A DNA stretch of 14,456 bases from an uncultured Bacteroidaceae bacterium (GTDB taxonomy: Bacteria > Bacteroidota > Bacteroidia > Bacteroidales > Bacteroidaceae): the NCBI GenBank assembly GCA_904502185.1, contig CAJGDX010000053.1, forward strand, positions 1 to 14,456, in the 5' to 3' direction. Made by a program: the position numbers and the translations under genes. This document shows positions 1 through 8,085 of this stretch, one piece after another. Below the pieces are notes generated by a model. That model was not told where the DNA came from, did not search any database, and saw only the letters and a list, made by a program, of their open reading frames with translations. Each line of letters begins with the position of its first letter. Position 1 is the stretch's first letter.

Positions 1-76
1 GACTGATGGACGGCTTTGCCGTACTCCTTTGGGGAAATAAACCTCCCGTCGTCGCAAACAACGCTCATTCGCGTCG

Positions 77-298
77 TCGCTGTAAAAAATTGAAGTAAAC
101 TTCATTTTCTTGCTCGTTTGTTGCTATCTTTGGATAAAATAGGCTGCGCCTCGGTAATAAAAAAAACGACGCTTTTTTTGTATTACTCTCGGCTTGCACT
201 ATCTTTAGATAAGATGGACTGCACTCGCTGTAAAAAAATTGAAGTAAACTTCATTTTCTTGCTCGTTTGTTGCTATCTTTGCAAAAAAAGAAAACGAC
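77..298 (+). repeat. Three tandem 74-bp units, each with a -7-like promoter element
   Basis: Units begin at 77, 151 and 225, each at TCG followed by an A-rich tract. Units 1 and 3 are almost identical from TCGCTGTAAAAAA to TATCTTTG (77-132 and 225-281), differing by one A in a homopolymer. Unit 2 is much diverged but keeps the order: A-tract, inverted repeat, TATCTTTA, then GATAAGATGGACTGC, which matches GATAAAATAGGCTGC in unit 1. Units 1 and 3 carry the dyad TGAAGT-AA-ACTTCA; unit 2 carries an A7/T7 dyad flanked by TAATA and TATTA. No coding gene is supported in 1-307. Positions 1-76 hold a small hairpin (ACGGC-TTT-GCCGT, 10-22) and a doubled GTCGTCGC, but nothing else I recognise. Confidence 0.85.
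274..281 (+). promoter_or_regulatory. Proximal dnaB promoter -7 element (TATCTTTG)
   Basis: TATCTTTG is a perfect match to the Bacteroidota -7 consensus TAnnTTTG and lies 26 bp before the dnaB ATG. The same element occurs at 125-132, and as TATCTTTA at 200-207, giving a stack of three possible promoters 74-75 bp apart. I see no convincing -33 TTTG at the usual distance for any of them, so which is active is unknown. Confidence 0.6.
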
Positions 299-307
299 AA
301 ATATAAG

Positions 308-1903
308 ATGGAAGAAACAACAGCCCCTAAACGAAAAACTCGTAGCCGTCAGTCGGCTGCCTCGGCTCCTTTGGTGAATGAATATGGACATCTTCAACCT
401 CAGGCATTGGAACTAGAAGTTGCAGTGCTTGGTGCGTTAATGGTGGATAGTGATGCTATCGGACGTTTGGGTGGAATGTTGAAACCCGAATCTTTTTACG
501 ATAAACGTCATCAGCTTATTTTTGATGCTATTCGTGAGATGGATTTGCACGACAGACCTATAGACATTCTGACGGTAACGGATTATCTGCGCCGTAAAGG
601 AACACTGGAAGAGGTAGGTGGCCCCTTTTATGTTACTGAACTGACAAGCAAGGTTGTTTCTTCTGTGAATATCGAATATCATGCCCGCATTATTGCGCAG
701 AAGAAATTGGCTCGTGACCTTATTACATTCACCAGCAAGACTCAGACGGATGCTTTTGACGAAACGGTGGATGTCGAGGAACTCATGCAGCGCGCCGAGT
801 CGGAACTTTTCGATATTTCGCGTAACAATATGAAACGCGACTTTACCCAGATAAACCCTGTTATTAAAGAGGCGTACATGGGTATTCAAAAGGCTTCGAA
901 AAACACCAGCGGTCTTAGCGGACTCAGCAGTGGATTCCATGCACTCGACAAGATGACAGCCGGATGGCAGAATACCGACCTTATTATTCTTGCTGCGCGT
1001 CCTGCGATGGGTAAGACTGCTTTTGCGCTCTCTATCATACGCAACATGGCTGTCGACCAGAATATCCCCGTTGGAATGTTCTCACTTGAGATGGGTAATG
1101 TGCAGCTGGTGCAGCGTCTTATAAGTAATGTGTGTCAGATACCCGGTGACAAGATTAAGAGTGGACAGCTCGAGAAGTATGAATGGGGACAGCTCGATAA
1201 TAAAATCACTGCACTCGACAATGCTCCTTTATATATTGACGATACACCACAGCTGTCTGTGTTTGAACTTCGAACAAAGGCTCGTCGTATGGTGCGTGAG
1301 CATGGTGTAAAGATGATATTCATCGACTACCTTCAGTTGATGAGTGCCAATGTGGGTAAGGGTAGCCGACAGGAGGAAATCAGTACAATCTCTCGTGCGC
1401 TTAAAGGTCTTGCCAAGGAGCTTAATATTCCCATAATGGCTCTTAGTCAGTTGAACCGTAACCTTGAAGGACGTGAAGGTGTTGAGGGTAAACGTCCGCA
1501 GCTGAGTGACCTTCGTGAGTCTGGAGCCATCGAGCAGGATGCCGATATCGTATTGTTTGTTAACCGTCCCGAGTATTTCCATATATATAAGGATGGTGAC
1601 TTCGATTGGCGCAAAAAGGCTGAGATTATTATTGCCAAGCACCGAAATGGTGCCATTGGCGATGTTCGTCTTTCGTTCCGTGGAGAGTATGCCCGATTTA
1701 TGAACCTTGATGATGAGTCGTTAGTGGCAGTTCCAACCGGTGACATTCCAATGGTAAAGACTTCGCGTCTGAATGCTTCGCCTCTGCCTCCCGAAATGGA
1801 TGCACCACTGCCGCCGCTTCCCGATTATCTTGCAGGTGGTGGAGGGGCTCTGCCATCGGATATGTTGCCGCCTCAAAGTTCTGGCAGTGATGTTCCTTTC
1901 TAA
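308..1903 (+). CDS. dnaB: Replicative DNA helicase DnaB
   Basis: This is the hexameric 5'-3' helicase that unwinds DNA ahead of the replication fork and interacts with primase. The product is 531 aa. An N-terminal domain (about residues 25-130, LEVAVLGALMVDSDAI) is followed by a RecA-like ATPase domain. That domain has Walker A ARPAMGKT (residues 230-237, K236), Walker B FIDYLQLM (D340), and the DnaB motif DLRESGAIEQDADIV (from 401). There is no intein in the P-loop or elsewhere. The C-terminal tail beyond about 475 is rich in proline and glycine (PLPPLPDYLAGGGG) and probably disordered; it makes the protein longer than the E. coli enzyme (471 aa). The ATG at 308 gives a natural N-terminus and lies 26 bp after a -7 element. 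The gene ends at a bidirectional terminator. Confidence 0.97.
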   Translation: MEETTAPKRKTRSRQSAASAPLVNEYGHLQPQALELEVAVLGALMVDSDAIGRLGGMLKPESFYDKRHQLIFDAIREMDLHDRPIDILTVTDYLRRKGTLEEVGGPFYVTELTSKVVSSVNIEYHARIIAQKKLARDLITFTSKTQTDAFDETVDVEELMQRAESELFDISRNNMKRDFTQINPVIKEAYMGIQKASKNTSGLSGLSSGFHALDKMTAGWQNTDLIILAARPAMGKTAFALSIIRNMAVDQNIPVGMFSLEMGNVQLVQRLISNVCQIPGDKIKSGQLEKYEWGQLDNKITALDNAPLYIDDTPQLSVFELRTKARRMVREHGVKMIFIDYLQLMSANVGKGSRQEEISTISRALKGLAKELNIPIMALSQLNRNLEGREGVEGKRPQLSDLRESGAIEQDADIVLFVNRPEYFHIYKDGDFDWRKKAEIIIAKHRNGAIGDVRLSFRGEYARFMNLDDESLVAVPTGDIPMVKTSRLNASPLPPEMDAPLPPLPDYLAGGGGALPSDMLPPQSSGSDVPF

Positions 1904-1939
1904 TATTAGATTCAAAGGATCCGGCCTTTGCAAAGATAT

Positions 1940-1969
1940 TAAAAGTTCGCTCTGTTGGGCGAACTTTTA
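1940..1969. terminator. Bidirectional intrinsic terminator between dnaB and the convergent acyltransferase gene
   Basis: An 11-bp perfect stem (AAAAGTTCGC at 1941-1950 against GCGAACTTTT at 1959-1968, plus the flanking T-A pair) encloses an 8-nt loop. The A-rich left arm and T-rich right arm provide a U-tract in either direction. The stop codon of the minus-strand acyltransferase (1967-1969) lies inside the stem. Confidence 0.85.
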
Positions 1970-2963
1970 TTTTGTGTGTAGCTTCAGGATATCTTTCTGT
2001 GCTGTGAAATAGGGCAAATATTTTATGCACAATGGAATTGCAGTCATGCACAGAAGAATGGTCGTAGCTGCCACTATGCAATTGCCGGTTGTTTCAGATA
2101 CAGGCAATCCTCTTGCAACTAATTGTATGGGGCGATAAATAAGGTGGTGCGTACATAGGGGAATTATTGAATAGCGTCCGATGTATGACACAACCGGCAG
2201 TCGTTTGACAACCTTGCACAACAATAACAGGGCAATAACACTTGTAGTTGATAGAATTGCCAGTGCCAACAGATTCCCTGAGATATATTTGTCGTGGAAA
2301 TAGATGATTGGGGCAAAAATCTTGTCGGTGGTGTATGCAACGGCAAACAGCAGTATCGCAAATATTGTATTGTATCTGTCCCATTTGTTCGGGTAGAGCA
2401 GTGAACTTCTTTTCAGTATGTAACCAAAATAGAAGAAAGGCATTCCTACCAATGAAACGTCTATCATACATGGGAGAAAAACAGACTCTTTTTCGAGGAG
2501 ATAGCCTATGGCAAACATGGCAACAACTATTGCGCAACGCAGAAACTCCTTATTGATGTTCAGAGATATAATGCAGAAAAAAATGTTGCACCAGAAGAGT
2601 GCAAGCAGGAACCATATTGGTCCGTTGAAGTATTGTGCTTGTGTGAAAACATCAAGAATACCTTTTGCATCGCTCACTATAAGTCCAGGGAAAAGCGCAT
2701 TGCATGCGTAGAAAATTGCATAGCTGCCGATGTAAAAAAAACAGAAAGGGGATAAGGATTTTGTTGCACTTTCGAATAAAAAACTGTTGCAAGCCTCCAT
2801 AATCTTTGAAAAAAAGTCCGGAGAGGGCAAAATAGAGGGGTGTGCGCATAGCTGTCAATCCGGGTAAATCAACTGCTATTCCGGTGTGTCCCAAAATGAT
2901 GAGTATTATACATACCCCCTTCGCCAGGTCTATGAATTCTATTCTTTTGTCGCTTTTGTTCAT
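1967..2963 (-). pseudogene. Acyltransferase family 3 membrane protein, frameshifted at a T8 tract
   Basis: Two overlapping minus-strand frames together encode one acyltransferase-3 family protein. These are integral membrane enzymes that usually transfer acetyl or succinyl groups to envelope glycans. The upstream frame starts at 2963 with the family signature IDLAKGVCIILIILGHTG (residues 11-28) and TPLYFALSGLFF. The remaining hydrophobic segments are in the other frame, ending at 1967. The switch falls at eight consecutive A on the plus strand (2734-2741), T8 in the coding sense. With seven T the frames join as PF-L-FFYIGSYAIFYACNALF and give 331 aa, a normal length for the family. As it stands, the first frame stops at 103 aa (2652). 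The gene is either disrupted, phase-variable through tract slippage, or miscalled in the assembly. The substrate is unknown; the divergent MBOAT genes suggest envelope glycan modification. Confidence 0.8.
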
Positions 2964-2985
2964 TCTTTTCCCTTGTTTGTGTGTG

Positions 2986-3022
2986 CGAAGTTATCAAATA
3001 ATTGCCAATAACAACATATCTA
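2986..3022 (-). promoter_or_regulatory. Weak candidate promoter for the acyltransferase-3 gene
   Basis: Read on the minus strand, TTG is followed 18 nt later by TAACTTCG, one mismatch from TAnnTTTG. The -7 part occupies 2986-2993, about 23 bp before the start codon. This is a consensus match only. Confidence 0.35.
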
Positions 3023-3046
3023 GCCCTGCGTTTGAGAAAAATAATG

Positions 3047-3054
3047 TAACTTTG
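3047..3054 (+). promoter_or_regulatory. Candidate -7 element for the MBOAT-SGNH pair (TAACTTTG)
   Basis: TAACTTTG matches TAnnTTTG exactly and lies 66 bp before the MBOAT start, in the divergent intergenic region. A TTTG at 3031-3034 is too close (12 nt) to be a standard -33 element, so the promoter is tentative. Confidence 0.45.
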
Positions 3055-3120
3055 TCGTCAGTGATTCTATTTTCTGGAATTTACAGTGATGTTTTTTAAA
3101 TTGACAGCTGCACGATACAA

Positions 3121-4560
3121 ATGTCTTTCAATTCTTTTGAATATCTGCTTTTTCTGCCTGCGGTGTTTCTGCTCTATTGGTTCGTCTTTAAAAGACGCGA
3201 TGCGCAGAATGTGCTGATTGTGGTTGCAAGTTACATATTTTATGGCGCATGGGATTGGCGTTGTCTTCTTCTTATTGCGCTCACATCCTTGTGTAGCTAT
3301 GCAAGTGGGGCATGGATGCAAAAATTCTCACAAACAGATGTCAGGCGAAAAATACTTTCATTGTCGAACATTCTGCTGAATTTGGGTATTCTCTGCTATT
3401 TTAAGTATTTCAACTTTTTCGGTGAGAGCTTTACGGCTTTATTGAATGCACTCGGCATTCAGGCAGATTGGGTGACATTTAATATAATCTTGCCTGTGGG
3501 AATAAGTTTTTATACATTTCAGGCACTTAGCTACACAATTGATGTCTACTACGGAAAAATAAGACCGACAAATGATGTTGTGGCATTTCTTGCATATATT
3601 AGTTTCTTTCCGCAGCTGGTCGCAGGCCCGATAGAGAGAGCAACCAATCTGTTGCCTCAGTTCCTTGCGGAGAGACACTTTGACTATGCTTCGGCTGTGG
3701 ATGGAATGAGGCGTATCCTTTGGGGACTTTTCAAGAAAATGGTTGTTGCCGATAATTGTGCAATGGCAGTAAATGCAATTTTCTCCGACTATGCGCAGTG
3801 CGACAGTGCTACACTGTTGCTTGGGGCGGTTCTTTTTGCTTTTCAGATATACGGAGATTTTTCGGGCTATTCAGATATTGCAATAGGTTCTGCCAAACTC
3901 CTTGGAATCAGACTGATGCAGAATTTCAACACCCCATACTTCTCACGTGATATTGCTGAATTCTGGCGTAGATGGCATATTTCGCTTACAACATGGTTCC
4001 GCGACTATATTTACATTCCTTTGGGTGGTAGCCGTTGCGGGCAATGGAAAACTTTGCGCAATACTTTTATTATATTCCTTGTTAGTGGACTATGGCATGG
4101 CGCCAATATGACATTTGTTTGCTGGGGACTGTATAATGCTCTGCTTTTCAGTGTGCTGATGTTGTTGGGGGTGAATCGCAGGAATGTCAATATGGTGGCG
4201 CAGGGCAGGGTGCTTCCCAATATAAAAGAACTTCTGCAAATGGCAGGGACGTTCCTGCTGGTAGTTGTCGGGTGGGTTATTTTCCGTGCCGATAATATTT
4301 CAATCGCATTCGAATATCTGCATCGTATGCTGTCTGATTTCAGTTTTACTATGCCGATAGTAGGACGAAAGGCTCTGCTTTTTGTGTTGTTGCTGGTGAT
4401 TGTCGAATGGTTGCAACGAGGAAAAGAGCATGGATTGCAGTTCCCCGATAATGCCTTTTTCCGTTGTCGTGGTGTGCGTTGGGCAACCTATTATCTGCTA
4501 TTTATGATGACGTTGCTTATGGCGGGAAGAGAAACGGATTTTATCTATTTTCAATTCTGA
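3121..4560 (+). CDS. MBOAT family membrane-bound O-acyltransferase (AlgI/DltB-like)
   Basis: A polytopic inner-membrane protein of 479 aa, the usual size for AlgI-type MBOAT proteins. These move acyl groups across the membrane for attachment to extracytoplasmic polymers. The N-terminus (MSFNSFEYLLFLPAVFLLYW) is typical of bacterial members. The core motif WRRWHISLTTWFRDYIYIPLGG starts at residue 282 (H286), and SGLWHGAN follows at 322-329 with the invariant MBOAT histidine at H326. The segment FFPQLVAGPIERA is also typical. The next gene starts 6 bp after the stop and encodes an SGNH-like protein, the usual partner type (compare AlgI with AlgJ/AlgX, DltB with DltD). The acceptor polymer cannot be read from the sequence; O-acetylation of an exopolysaccharide or lipopolysaccharide is an inference from family and context. 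Confidence 0.93.
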   Translation: MSFNSFEYLLFLPAVFLLYWFVFKRRDAQNVLIVVASYIFYGAWDWRCLLLIALTSLCSYASGAWMQKFSQTDVRRKILSLSNILLNLGILCYFKYFNFFGESFTALLNALGIQADWVTFNIILPVGISFYTFQALSYTIDVYYGKIRPTNDVVAFLAYISFFPQLVAGPIERATNLLPQFLAERHFDYASAVDGMRRILWGLFKKMVVADNCAMAVNAIFSDYAQCDSATLLLGAVLFAFQIYGDFSGYSDIAIGSAKLLGIRLMQNFNTPYFSRDIAEFWRRWHISLTTWFRDYIYIPLGGSRCGQWKTLRNTFIIFLVSGLWHGANMTFVCWGLYNALLFSVLMLLGVNRRNVNMVAQGRVLPNIKELLQMAGTFLLVVVGWVIFRADNISIAFEYLHRMLSDFSFTMPIVGRKALLFVLLLVIVEWLQRGKEHGLQFPDNAFFRCRGVRWATYYLLFMMTLLMAGRETDFIYFQF

Positions 4561-4566
4561 CGGGGT

Positions 4567-5472
4567 ATGAAACAGTTTGTGAATTTTACGCTGATTTTTG
4601 CTGCAATAGTGTTGCTTACTTTAATCACGGGTGAGTGCATAATATCTTTGCAGCCAAATTCGTATAGATACAAGAATCAATGGATGAACGAAAATTCCGC
4701 AGAGGTGGAACTGTTGGCACTAGGCAGCTCTCACGGGTATTATGGACTGCATTCGTCGACACTCCACGAAAAGGCATTTAATATGGCCAATGTTTCTCAG
4801 AATTTCGAGTACGATTATCTGCTGTTGCAGCATCATATACCCCAGTTGAAAAGACTTAAAACTGTAGTTTTGCCACTCTCTTATTGCTCTTTGTTCGATA
4901 AACGTTTCGAGGAGTGTGACGACTGGTGGTATGCCATCAACTACAAAAAGTATATGGATATTGATGTTCATTCCGACTATTCCAAATATAATTTTGAATT
5001 GTCCAATCTGCCCGTTTATAGTGGAAGGTTGATGGAGATTGTTTCAGGTGGCGAACTTCCTCTTTGCGATTCCTTAGGCTTTGGAATGGGTTACACACTC
5101 GCCACAAGGTCGGCAACCTGGAAAGAGGATGCTCTGATGACAGTGGAGAGGCATACGGCAGATGATTGGGGCTATTTTGAATATAATTTCGGCTATCTGC
5201 GTAAGATTGCCGAACTGTGTAATGAGAATTCAATCGATCTGATTGTTGTGACATTGCCGGCTTTCCATCTCTATTATGACAGGCTTGATACGGCTCAACT
5301 GAACAAGATGTATCAGACTGTAACAGCCTTGCGGCAGGAGTATGAATTCCGCTATTGCGACTATTTGCGCGACAAACGATTCGGCGAGGATGATTTTTAT
5401 GACGTTGACCATCTTTCGGATGTCGGTGCGCGAAAATTCAGCTTAATTCTTAAGGATGACTTTGCATTTTAG
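4567..5472 (+). CDS. Membrane-anchored SGNH-hydrolase-like protein, probable MBOAT partner
   Basis: A 301-aa protein with one N-terminal hydrophobic segment (about residues 6-27, LIFAAIVLLTLITGECII), so probably anchored in the inner membrane with a periplasmic domain. The sequence is consistent with a diverged SGNH/GDSL fold: block I is LLALGSSHG (residues 49-57, S54/S55 as candidate nucleophile), and the C-terminal pair is DVDHLS (D279 and H282, a D-x-x-H dyad). MBOAT operons commonly encode such proteins to complete acyl transfer to the polymer in the periplasm (DltD, AlgJ/AlgX, PatB types). The gene is almost certainly co-transcribed with the MBOAT gene, 6 bp upstream. I do not recognise a named family, and overall similarity to characterised SGNH enzymes is not evident beyond these motifs. 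Confidence 0.75.
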   Translation: MKQFVNFTLIFAAIVLLTLITGECIISLQPNSYRYKNQWMNENSAEVELLALGSSHGYYGLHSSTLHEKAFNMANVSQNFEYDYLLLQHHIPQLKRLKTVVLPLSYCSLFDKRFEECDDWWYAINYKKYMDIDVHSDYSKYNFELSNLPVYSGRLMEIVSGGELPLCDSLGFGMGYTLATRSATWKEDALMTVERHTADDWGYFEYNFGYLRKIAELCNENSIDLIVVTLPAFHLYYDRLDTAQLNKMYQTVTALRQEYEFRYCDYLRDKRFGEDDFYDVDHLSDVGARKFSLILKDDFAF

Positions 5473-5498
5473 AACTCATTTTCTTAATAATCCACACA

Positions 5499-5522
5499 CT
5501 AAACGTAATATTTTTAGTTTAG
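5499..5522 (+). terminator. Possible weak hairpin after the MBOAT-SGNH operon
   Basis: CTAAAC (5499-5504) is complementary to GTTTAG (5517-5522), with a 12-nt loop ending in a T-run. The stem is short and AT-rich and there is no clean U-tract after it, so termination here is doubtful. Confidence 0.25.
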
Positions 5523-5528
5523 ACTTTA

Positions 5529-5555
5529 TTGTTTGCGAAAAAAAATGTAATTTCG
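5529..5555 (+). promoter_or_regulatory. Candidate pheT-yebC promoter
   Basis: TTG (5529-5531) and TAATTTCG (5548-5555, one mismatch to TAnnTTTG) are 16 nt apart, ending 42 bp before the pheT ATG. This is the only reasonable match in the intergenic region. Confidence 0.45.
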
Positions 5556-5597
5556 CAGATTGAAATAATATTTACGGTAAAGACACAATAAAACAAT

Positions 5598-8060
5598 ATG
5601 AATATCTCTTATAATTGGCTGAAAGAGTATGTCAATTTTGACCTTACTCCCGAAGAAGTAGCCGTAGCACTAACCTCAATGGGTCTTGAAACAGGAGGCG
5701 TCGAAGAGGTTCAAACAATCAAAGGAGGTCTCGAAGGACTTGTGATTGCTGAGGTACTTACATGTACCGAGCATCCCGATTCTGACCATCTCCACGTGAC
5801 AACAGTGAATTTGGGTGACGGCAATCCTGTGCAGGTTGTCTGCGGTGCGCCCAATGTCGCAGCAGGACAGAAAGTTGTTGTTGCCACCATCGGTACAAAA
5901 CTGTATGACGGTGACGACTGCTTCACTATAAAGAAATCAAAGATTCGTGGTGTGGAGTCTAACGGAATGATATGTGCCGAGGATGAAATTGGTATCGGAA
6001 ACGACCATGCAGGCATCATAGTTCTTCCTGCCGACGCTGTACCCGGAACACTTGCCAAAGATTATTACAACATCAAGAGCGATTATATCATCGAGGTTGA
6101 TATCACTCCCAACCGCGCTGATGCTTGCTCACACTATGGTGTTGCACGCGACCTCTATGCTTACCTTACACAGAATGTAGGCGCGACAACTATTCAGCGT
6201 CCCGATTGCGAGGCATTCAAGGTGGAGGACAATTCTCTTCCCATTGATATTGTGGTTGAGAACAGCGAAGCTTGTCCCCGTTATGCCGGAGTAACCATCA
6301 AGGGAGTAACAGTGAAAGAGTCTCCCGACTGGTTGAAGGACAAACTGCAATTGATAGGTCTGCGTCCCATAAACAATATTGTCGACATCACCAACTACAT
6401 ACTGCACGCATACGGTCAGCCCATGCATTGTTTCGATGCAGACAAGATCAAGGGTGGCAAGGTTGTAGTTCGCACATATCCCGAAGGTACACCTTTTGTA
6501 ACTCTCGATGGCGAGGAGCGCAAACTCAGCGAACGCGACCTTATGGTATGCAACGGCGAAGAGCCTATGTGTATTGCCGGTGTTTTCGGTGGACTCGACT
6601 CGGGAACAACCGAAGAGACCAAGAATGTGTTCCTCGAGAGTGCATATTTCCATCCCACATGGGTGCGCAAGACAGCGCGTCGTCACGGATTGCAGACAGA
6701 TGCTTCGTTCCGTTTCGAGCGTGGTGCCGACCCCAACGCTGTAATCTATGCACTCAAGCAGGCTGCAATACTTATTAAGGAACTTGCAGGTGGAACTATA
6801 TCAATGGATATAAAAGATGTATATCCTAACCCCATCGAGGATTTCCCCGTTGAACTCTCATACGAATATGTAAACAATCTTATAGGTGCAGATATTGCCC
6901 CCGAAACAGTGAAGAGCATTGTCAGCTCGCTGGAAATGAAGATAACATCGGAAACAGCAGAAGGCCTCTCTTTGCAGGTTCCTCCCTATCGTGTAGACGT
7001 ACAGCGTCCCTGTGATGTTGTCGAGGATATTCTTCGTATCTACGGATATAATAATGTGGAAATCTCTACCACACTTCACTCGTCAATCATCACCAAAGGC
7101 AGCGAGGATAAGTCACACAAATTGCAGAATGTGATTTCTGAGCAGCTTGTAGGTTGCGGATTCAGCGAAATACTCAACAACTCGCTTACCCCCTCGGCAT
7201 ATTACGAAGGTCTTGAAACTTACAAGGACGAAAATCTTGTTCGTTTGATGAACCCCTTGAGTGCCGACCTCAACGTACTGCGTCAGACATTGCTCTTTGG
7301 CGGTCTTGAAAGCATACAGCGTAACGTCAGCCGTAAATACACAGATATCAGCTTCTTTGAATTTGGTAACTGTTACCGTTTCGATGCAGACAAGCGCGTC
7401 CCCGAAAAAATCCTCAGCCCCTACAGCGAAAGCTATCATCTGGCACTTTGGATGACAGGAAACAATATTGCAGCATCGTGGATGGATGCAGGTCGTGCAA
7501 TAACCATTTACGACCTCAAGAGCCACGTTGAACATATCTTCGACCGTCTCGGCTTTGCAGCACAGGCGCGTAAAATCTCAACTTTCAGCAACGATGTTTA
7601 TTCGGCTGCAATCCAGTTCGAGACTCGTGGCGGAAAAAAGGTTGCAGAGGTTGCCATCATTCGTAAAAAGATTCTCAAAGCATTCGATCTTGAAAACGAG
7701 GTGTTCTATGCGGATATCAACTGGAATGAACTTATGCGTGCAATAAAGAATGCTAAGGTGGGTTATGCCGAAATCAGCAAATATCCTGCGGTGAAACGCG
7801 ACCTTGCACTGCTCGTCGACAAGTCTGTTACTTTTGCGCAGATTGAGCAGATAGCACGCGAAACAGAGAAACGCCTGTTGAAGGATGTTTCACTTTTCGA
7901 TGTTTACGAAGGAAAGAACCTTGAGCCTGGAAAGAAGAGCTACGCAGTCAGCTTCATTCTTCAGGACGAGACTCAGACTCTCAATGACAAACAGATAGAC
8001 AAGACTATGGCACGATTGCTCGATAATTTCGTGAAACGTCTTGGAGCAATACAACGATAA
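5598..8060 (+). CDS. pheT: Phenylalanine--tRNA ligase beta subunit
   Basis: The 820-aa large subunit of the cytoplasmic alpha2-beta2 phenylalanyl-tRNA synthetase, which charges tRNA-Phe and edits mischarged Tyr-tRNA. The typical N-terminus MNISYNWLKEYV is followed by an EMAP/OB-type tRNA-binding domain (about 40-150, with HPDSDHL at 59-65 and QVVCGAPNV). Next come the B3/B4 editing region (IDVVENSEACPRYAG onward), a B5 domain near 405-480, and the catalytic-like core. A C-terminal ferredoxin-fold anticodon-binding domain starts near 725 (YPAVKRDLALLVD at 729-740). Length is normal for the family. pheS is not adjacent, so the two subunits are encoded apart. yebC begins 25 bp downstream and is probably in the same transcript. 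Confidence 0.97.
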   Translation: MNISYNWLKEYVNFDLTPEEVAVALTSMGLETGGVEEVQTIKGGLEGLVIAEVLTCTEHPDSDHLHVTTVNLGDGNPVQVVCGAPNVAAGQKVVVATIGTKLYDGDDCFTIKKSKIRGVESNGMICAEDEIGIGNDHAGIIVLPADAVPGTLAKDYYNIKSDYIIEVDITPNRADACSHYGVARDLYAYLTQNVGATTIQRPDCEAFKVEDNSLPIDIVVENSEACPRYAGVTIKGVTVKESPDWLKDKLQLIGLRPINNIVDITNYILHAYGQPMHCFDADKIKGGKVVVRTYPEGTPFVTLDGEERKLSERDLMVCNGEEPMCIAGVFGGLDSGTTEETKNVFLESAYFHPTWVRKTARRHGLQTDASFRFERGADPNAVIYALKQAAILIKELAGGTISMDIKDVYPNPIEDFPVELSYEYVNNLIGADIAPETVKSIVSSLEMKITSETAEGLSLQVPPYRVDVQRPCDVVEDILRIYGYNNVEISTTLHSSIITKGSEDKSHKLQNVISEQLVGCGFSEILNNSLTPSAYYEGLETYKDENLVRLMNPLSADLNVLRQTLLFGGLESIQRNVSRKYTDISFFEFGNCYRFDADKRVPEKILSPYSESYHLALWMTGNNIAASWMDAGRAITIYDLKSHVEHIFDRLGFAAQARKISTFSNDVYSAAIQFETRGGKKVAEVAIIRKKILKAFDLENEVFYADINWNELMRAIKNAKVGYAEISKYPAVKRDLALLVDKSVTFAQIEQIARETEKRLLKDVSLFDVYEGKNLEPGKKSYAVSFILQDETQTLNDKQIDKTMARLLDNFVKRLGAIQR

Positions 8061-8085
8061 TAATAATCAAATAAAAAATATTACA

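Noticed and set aside
77..298. Possible CRISPR array
   Set aside because: Only three units of 74 bp, abutting without spacers, one strongly diverged, and each with a promoter-like element; no cas genes nearby.
118..306. 62-codon ORF upstream of dnaB
   Set aside because: It runs through the tandem 74-bp units and three promoter-like elements; its composition reflects the repeats.
992..1345. Intein in dnaB
   Set aside because: The P-loop and Walker B regions are continuous and at normal spacing; no insertion is present.
6129..6686. 185-codon minus-strand ORF inside pheT
   Set aside because: It is a shadow of the pheT coding strand with no recognisable domain or start signal.
8041..8085. Upstream ATG extending yebC by 15 codons into pheT
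   Set aside because: The extension is not family-like, and MGRAFEYRK at 8086 is the normal YebC start.
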